Shown here one piece after another: positions 39,946 through 42,572 of a DNA stretch of 42,572 nucleotides. Position 1 is the first letter of the stretch. Every line of letters begins with the position of its first letter. This DNA comes from an uncultured Lachnospiraceae bacterium (GTDB taxonomy: Bacteria > Bacillota > Clostridia > Lachnospirales > Lachnospiraceae): positions 1-42,572 of the forward strand of contig CANDKY010000025.1 in the NCBI GenBank assembly GCA_947385425.1, written 5' to 3'. The position numbers were made by a program, and so were the translations under genes. Under the pieces are notes generated by a model, which was not told the DNA's origin, searched no databases, and saw nothing but the letters and a program-made list of their open reading frames with translations.

Positions 39946-41301
39946 TCATGCTCCCCCTTTCTGGCTCCGAAATTCCGCCCTGTGCATAACACATGCGCCT
40001 GAAATAAAGAGCACGCAGATCACCCATGTCACGGGTTCGCAAATGCATACCGCCATATACCCTCTGGCCGGGACTAGCCAAAGCGCAAATATCACTTTTC
40101 CTGCCAGTTCCAATGTACTGCACAAAAGCGGTGAGACAGAATGCCGCATTCCCTGAAGCGCATTTCTGAGGATTATAAGGACTGCCATAGGCGGCATCAT
40201 AGGGATGCCGGCCTTCAGATAAAGAACTCCGTTTGCGATAACCTCCCCGTTGCTGCTGCCCGTTATCAGCCTCACGGCATCCGAAGCGGACACAAACAAA
40301 AAAATCATCGCGATAATCCACCAGATACCAAAAAGAATAACCGCCGTACCTATCCCCTTCCGTATCCGCTCTGCCTGCCCGGCCCCGTAATTCTGGCTGG
40401 AATATGTCGCAACGCTTGTGCCAATCGCAAGCCCCGGCGTATAAAAAAGCTCTGCCAGACGCCTTCCCCCGACCTGTGCGGCGATATATAAGTCCCCCAA
40501 TGCATTGATACTGCTTTGCAGGACAACACTGCCAATATTATAAACTGTACCCATAAGCGCCATGCTGAGCCCTGTCCAGTACATTTCCAGCGCAAACCGG
40601 CGCGAAACTTTCAGTTCCCTTTTCCCAAAACGGAGCTGCGGATATTTGCAGATAATATAAATCCCCCCTGAAAAAGCACTGATCCCCTGTGCCAGTACCG
40701 TAGCCGCCGCTGCCCCCTGCACCCCCATTGACAAAGGCTTCATGAACAGAAAATCCAACGCCACGTTCAATACACTGCTAAAAAGCAGAAACTTAAGCGG
40801 CGTAGCGCTGTTGCCAACCGCCTGCAGCAGGCTTGCTTCCAGATTATATGCCATTGTCAGCGGAATACCGGCCAGTATAATCGTAAGATAACCCGACGCC
40901 CCTTCCCAAAGTTCTTCCGGCACCTGCAATACCGCAAGAAGCGGATCCCGGAACAATAAAAACCCTGCTGTCATTATAACAGCGGATATACCGGAAAACA
41001 ATACCATCCAACAAACAGACTGCCTCATTTTCTGTTTGTCCGCCGCGCCGAAATAACGGCTTACCGTCAAAGCAAGGCCGTTATTCAGTCCAAATGCCGT
41101 ATTGGTAATCAAACTGTACAGCGCGGCAGTCGCCCCTATCTGCGACAGGGCACTGTCCCCGAGCAAATTCCCGGCAATAGAAGTATCCGCCAGATTGTAG
41201 AGCTGCTGAAGCAGATTCCCCAAAAACAAAGGCAGGGAAAAACGCAGTAACAAACGCACCGGGCTTCCCTTTGTCATATCCAGAACATGGCTTTCCGTCA
41301 T
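39946..41301 (-). CDS. MATE-family multidrug/cation exporter
   Basis: A 451-residue, 12-helix inner-membrane antiporter of the MATE family. The N-terminal signature SLPLFLGNLLQQLYNLADTS is followed by GNNGLALT-like repeat elements (FGLNNGLALTVSRYFGAADK in the first half, GTSVATYSSQNYGAGQAERI in the second). The two halves are related, as expected of the fold. GGAGG lies 6 nt before the ATG. The gene is divergent from an AraC-type regulator across a 260-bp region with a long fold-back, which suggests but does not prove regulation by it. The substrate is unknown. Confidence 0.93.
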   Translation of the reverse strand: MTESHVLDMTKGSPVRLLLRFSLPLFLGNLLQQLYNLADTSIAGNLLGDSALSQIGATAALYSLITNTAFGLNNGLALTVSRYFGAADKQKMRQSVCWMVLFSGISAVIMTAGFLLFRDPLLAVLQVPEELWEGASGYLTIILAGIPLTMAYNLEASLLQAVGNSATPLKFLLFSSVLNVALDFLFMKPLSMGVQGAAAATVLAQGISAFSGGIYIICKYPQLRFGKRELKVSRRFALEMYWTGLSMALMGTVYNIGSVVLQSSINALGDLYIAAQVGGRRLAELFYTPGLAIGTSVATYSSQNYGAGQAERIRKGIGTAVILFGIWWIIAMIFLFVSASDAVRLITGSSNGEVIANGVLYLKAGIPMMPPMAVLIILRNALQGMRHSVSPLLCSTLELAGKVIFALWLVPARGYMAVCICEPVTWVICVLFISGACVMHRAEFRSQKGGA

Positions 41302-41375
41302 TCGTATCCTCCTCCTCCCAACCCTCTCAAAATACCTTACTGTATACTGTCCTTTTGAGTTCCGGGCCGTGTCTT

Positions 41376-41474
41376 AAAATTTTTCTGCCTGTGCCGGTTG
41401 GCTTTTTCCTCTTCTATGCAGCCAAGGGCTGCCGGGAGGGTACAGGGCACCAACCGCGCAGGTAGAAATTTTTT
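41376..41474. repeat. Fold-back sequence between MATE and AraC genes
   Basis: Arms of about 25 bp (41376-41401 and 41450-41474) pair: AAAATTTTTCTGCCTGTGCC then GGTTGG, against CCAACCGCGCAGGTAGAAAT then TTTTT. The differences are mostly compensated or wobble. A GCAGCC/GGCTGC hairpin lies inside. The T-rich 3' edge on either strand could terminate transcription, or the structure may be a small inserted repeat. Confidence 0.55.
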
Positions 41475-41502
41475 CTGTTTGGATAATATCAAAAAGAAAC
41501 TC

Positions 41503-41531
41503 TTGCCGCTTTAGGAAAAACGACTTATACT
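41503..41531 (+). promoter_or_regulatory. Promoter of the AraC-type regulator
   Basis: TTGCCG (41503-41508), 17-bp spacer, TATACT (41526-41531), about 55 bp before the start codon. Confidence 0.55.
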
Positions 41532-41584
41532 ATAACAAATGCGACAAAATCAATTTCTGTTCTTTGAGAGGCAGGAAAATTTAT

Positions 41585-42490
41585 ATGATAAGAAAACCGA
41601 GCTTTATCCTTACCGACGGCAACGGCAAAGAATTGCAGGAAAAAAAACTGCACTCATTGGATTTGACAGTCAATGACGGGGATATCCGCCAGTTTGCGGC
41701 AGGGCATATCCCTCCTCACTGGCATAAGGAGCTGGAAATATTTCTTCTGCTCGAAGGAAACATACGGATTGGCATTGGCGACAGCACATACCGGCTGCAG
41801 GCGGGGGACGGATGCTTTATCAATACGGAAACCCTTCATTCCTTTACCGCGGAAACCGCTTCTCCATGCAAATACCGTTCTTTTGTCTTTGGCCCGGAGA
41901 TCATTGGCGGAATGCCCGGAAGCATATTTGACACAGCGTATGTCCGTCCGCTGCTGGAAAACGGCGCCGCCTATATGAAATTCCAAAGAGGAAACGGCGA
42001 TGATGTCTATTTTGAACAGTTCGCACATGCTTTTTCGGCATGCGAATCGCCGGAGTATGGGTATGAATTCCATGTCAGAAACGCCCTGTCGTCTATCCTG
42101 CTCTATGTGCAATCCAGATGTACCGGCGGGACAGACAGCCGCTCCATCCCGTCCATCCACGAAATCCGGTTAAAAGAAATGCTTCTGTGGATTGACGGGA
42201 ACCTCGGGAATAGCATTACCGTTTCGGAAATTGCGGATGCTGCCAATATCTGCACCAGGGAATGCCAGCGTATCTTTCACCATTACCTGCACTACAGCCC
42301 TGTCGAATATGTCCGCCGGAAAAGGATTTTCCATGCCGCAAGGCTGTTGTCGGATACTGACATGCCTGTCACCGATATTGCGCTCAACTGCGGGTTCTCG
42401 AATCCAAGCTACTTCTCAAAACAATTCCGGGAACTTATGGAAAACACCCCCAGCGGCTACCGGGCCGCCGCCAGGGACAACAGCATATAA
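41585..42490 (+). CDS. AraC-family transcriptional regulator with cupin sensor domain
   Basis: A 301-residue regulator. The N-terminal cupin (about 25-110; IPPHWHKELEIFLLLEGNIR, LQAGDGCFINTETLHSF) is the probable effector-binding domain. The C-terminal ~100 residues hold two helix-turn-helix motifs: the first around NSITVSEIADAANICTRECQ, the second in the AraC signature VTDIALNCGFSNPSYFSKQF. The ATG at 41585 is chosen over a TTG at 41564; GCAGGA lies 8 nt upstream. It is divergent from the MATE exporter. The effector is unknown: AraC proteins of this type often sense sugars, but the neighbouring transporter suggests drug or metabolite response. Confidence 0.9.
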   Translation: MIRKPSFILTDGNGKELQEKKLHSLDLTVNDGDIRQFAAGHIPPHWHKELEIFLLLEGNIRIGIGDSTYRLQAGDGCFINTETLHSFTAETASPCKYRSFVFGPEIIGGMPGSIFDTAYVRPLLENGAAYMKFQRGNGDDVYFEQFAHAFSACESPEYGYEFHVRNALSSILLYVQSRCTGGTDSRSIPSIHEIRLKEMLLWIDGNLGNSITVSEIADAANICTRECQRIFHHYLHYSPVEYVRRKRIFHAARLLSDTDMPVTDIALNCGFSNPSYFSKQFRELMENTPSGYRAAARDNSI

Positions 42491-42572
42491 TTTACAGTAT
42501 TCAGTATAATAAACTCTAAAAGTCCAGCTAAGAAATGTCAATAGGTAAAATGAAAAATGTTTAAAATATTTT

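Noticed and set aside
39810-40002. Open frames on both strands between the antitoxin remnant and the MATE gene
   Set aside because: They are short, overlap the MATE 3' end, and show no family features or ribosome binding sites.
42491-42572. Tail of the window after the AraC-type gene
   Set aside because: AT-rich, with a TATAAT-like string but no matching -35 and no terminator; nothing can be supported.

Overview
The window (42.6 kb, moderate GC) reads as chromosome of a spore-forming Firmicute of the class Clostridia, most likely a Lachnospiraceae-type gut anaerobe. The basis is the gene content (SpoVT, SpoVG, glgC-glgD pair, DnaD/DnaI primosome proteins, an Ile T-box in front of ileS, the long-form Prs), AGGAGG-type ribosome binding sites and sigma-A type promoters. 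No tRNA, rRNA, CRISPR array or transposase gene was recognised.

Layout. 1-2.3 kb: a chemotaxis receptor. 2.3-6.3 kb: ileS with an unusually long leader, made of promoter, Ile T-box, terminator and then four tandem hairpin units. 6.3-6.9 kb: a 188-bp MITE-like element with a 9-bp target duplication and a larger fold-back element. 7-13.7 kb: a GH79-type glycoside hydrolase, a secreted repeat-containing protein, nicotinate phosphoribosyltransferase, SpoVT and a membrane-anchored amidase. 13.7-25 kb: a long minus-strand block, spoVG and then pth-mfd-cotH-VTC-DUF4956-xpaC-telA, ending near an orphan BlaI-type repressor. The cotH/VTC/DUF4956 trio followed by xpaC/telA looks like an envelope or polyphosphate module attached to housekeeping genes. 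25-27.5 kb: glycogen synthesis genes glgC-glgD. 27.8-33 kb: plus-strand murC, dnaD, dnaI and prs. Tandem DnaA-box-like 9-mers lie just upstream of dnaD, and a hairpin of the ileS-leader family lies between dnaD and dnaI.

33-38.6 kb is a decayed fructan or oligosaccharide locus. One intact GH32 enzyme and a BrnT-type toxin-antitoxin pair are followed by truncated pieces of a second GH32 gene, a solute-binding protein, two LplC/LplB-type permeases and a LacI regulator without its DNA-binding domain. The pieces look joined by internal deletions. 38.5-42.5 kb: an HTH-methyltransferase fusion, an antitoxin-like gene with one in-frame stop, a MATE exporter and a divergent AraC regulator.

The most interesting signal is the family of ~105-nt hairpins separated by a constant GCGGAACTGGAA linker. 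Four tandem copies sit in the ileS leader and a diverged one lies before dnaI, all in the same orientation relative to the downstream gene. Their outer stems differ in sequence but still pair. This suggests a structured RNA element or a mobile RNA-like repeat, and I do not recognise it as a named class.
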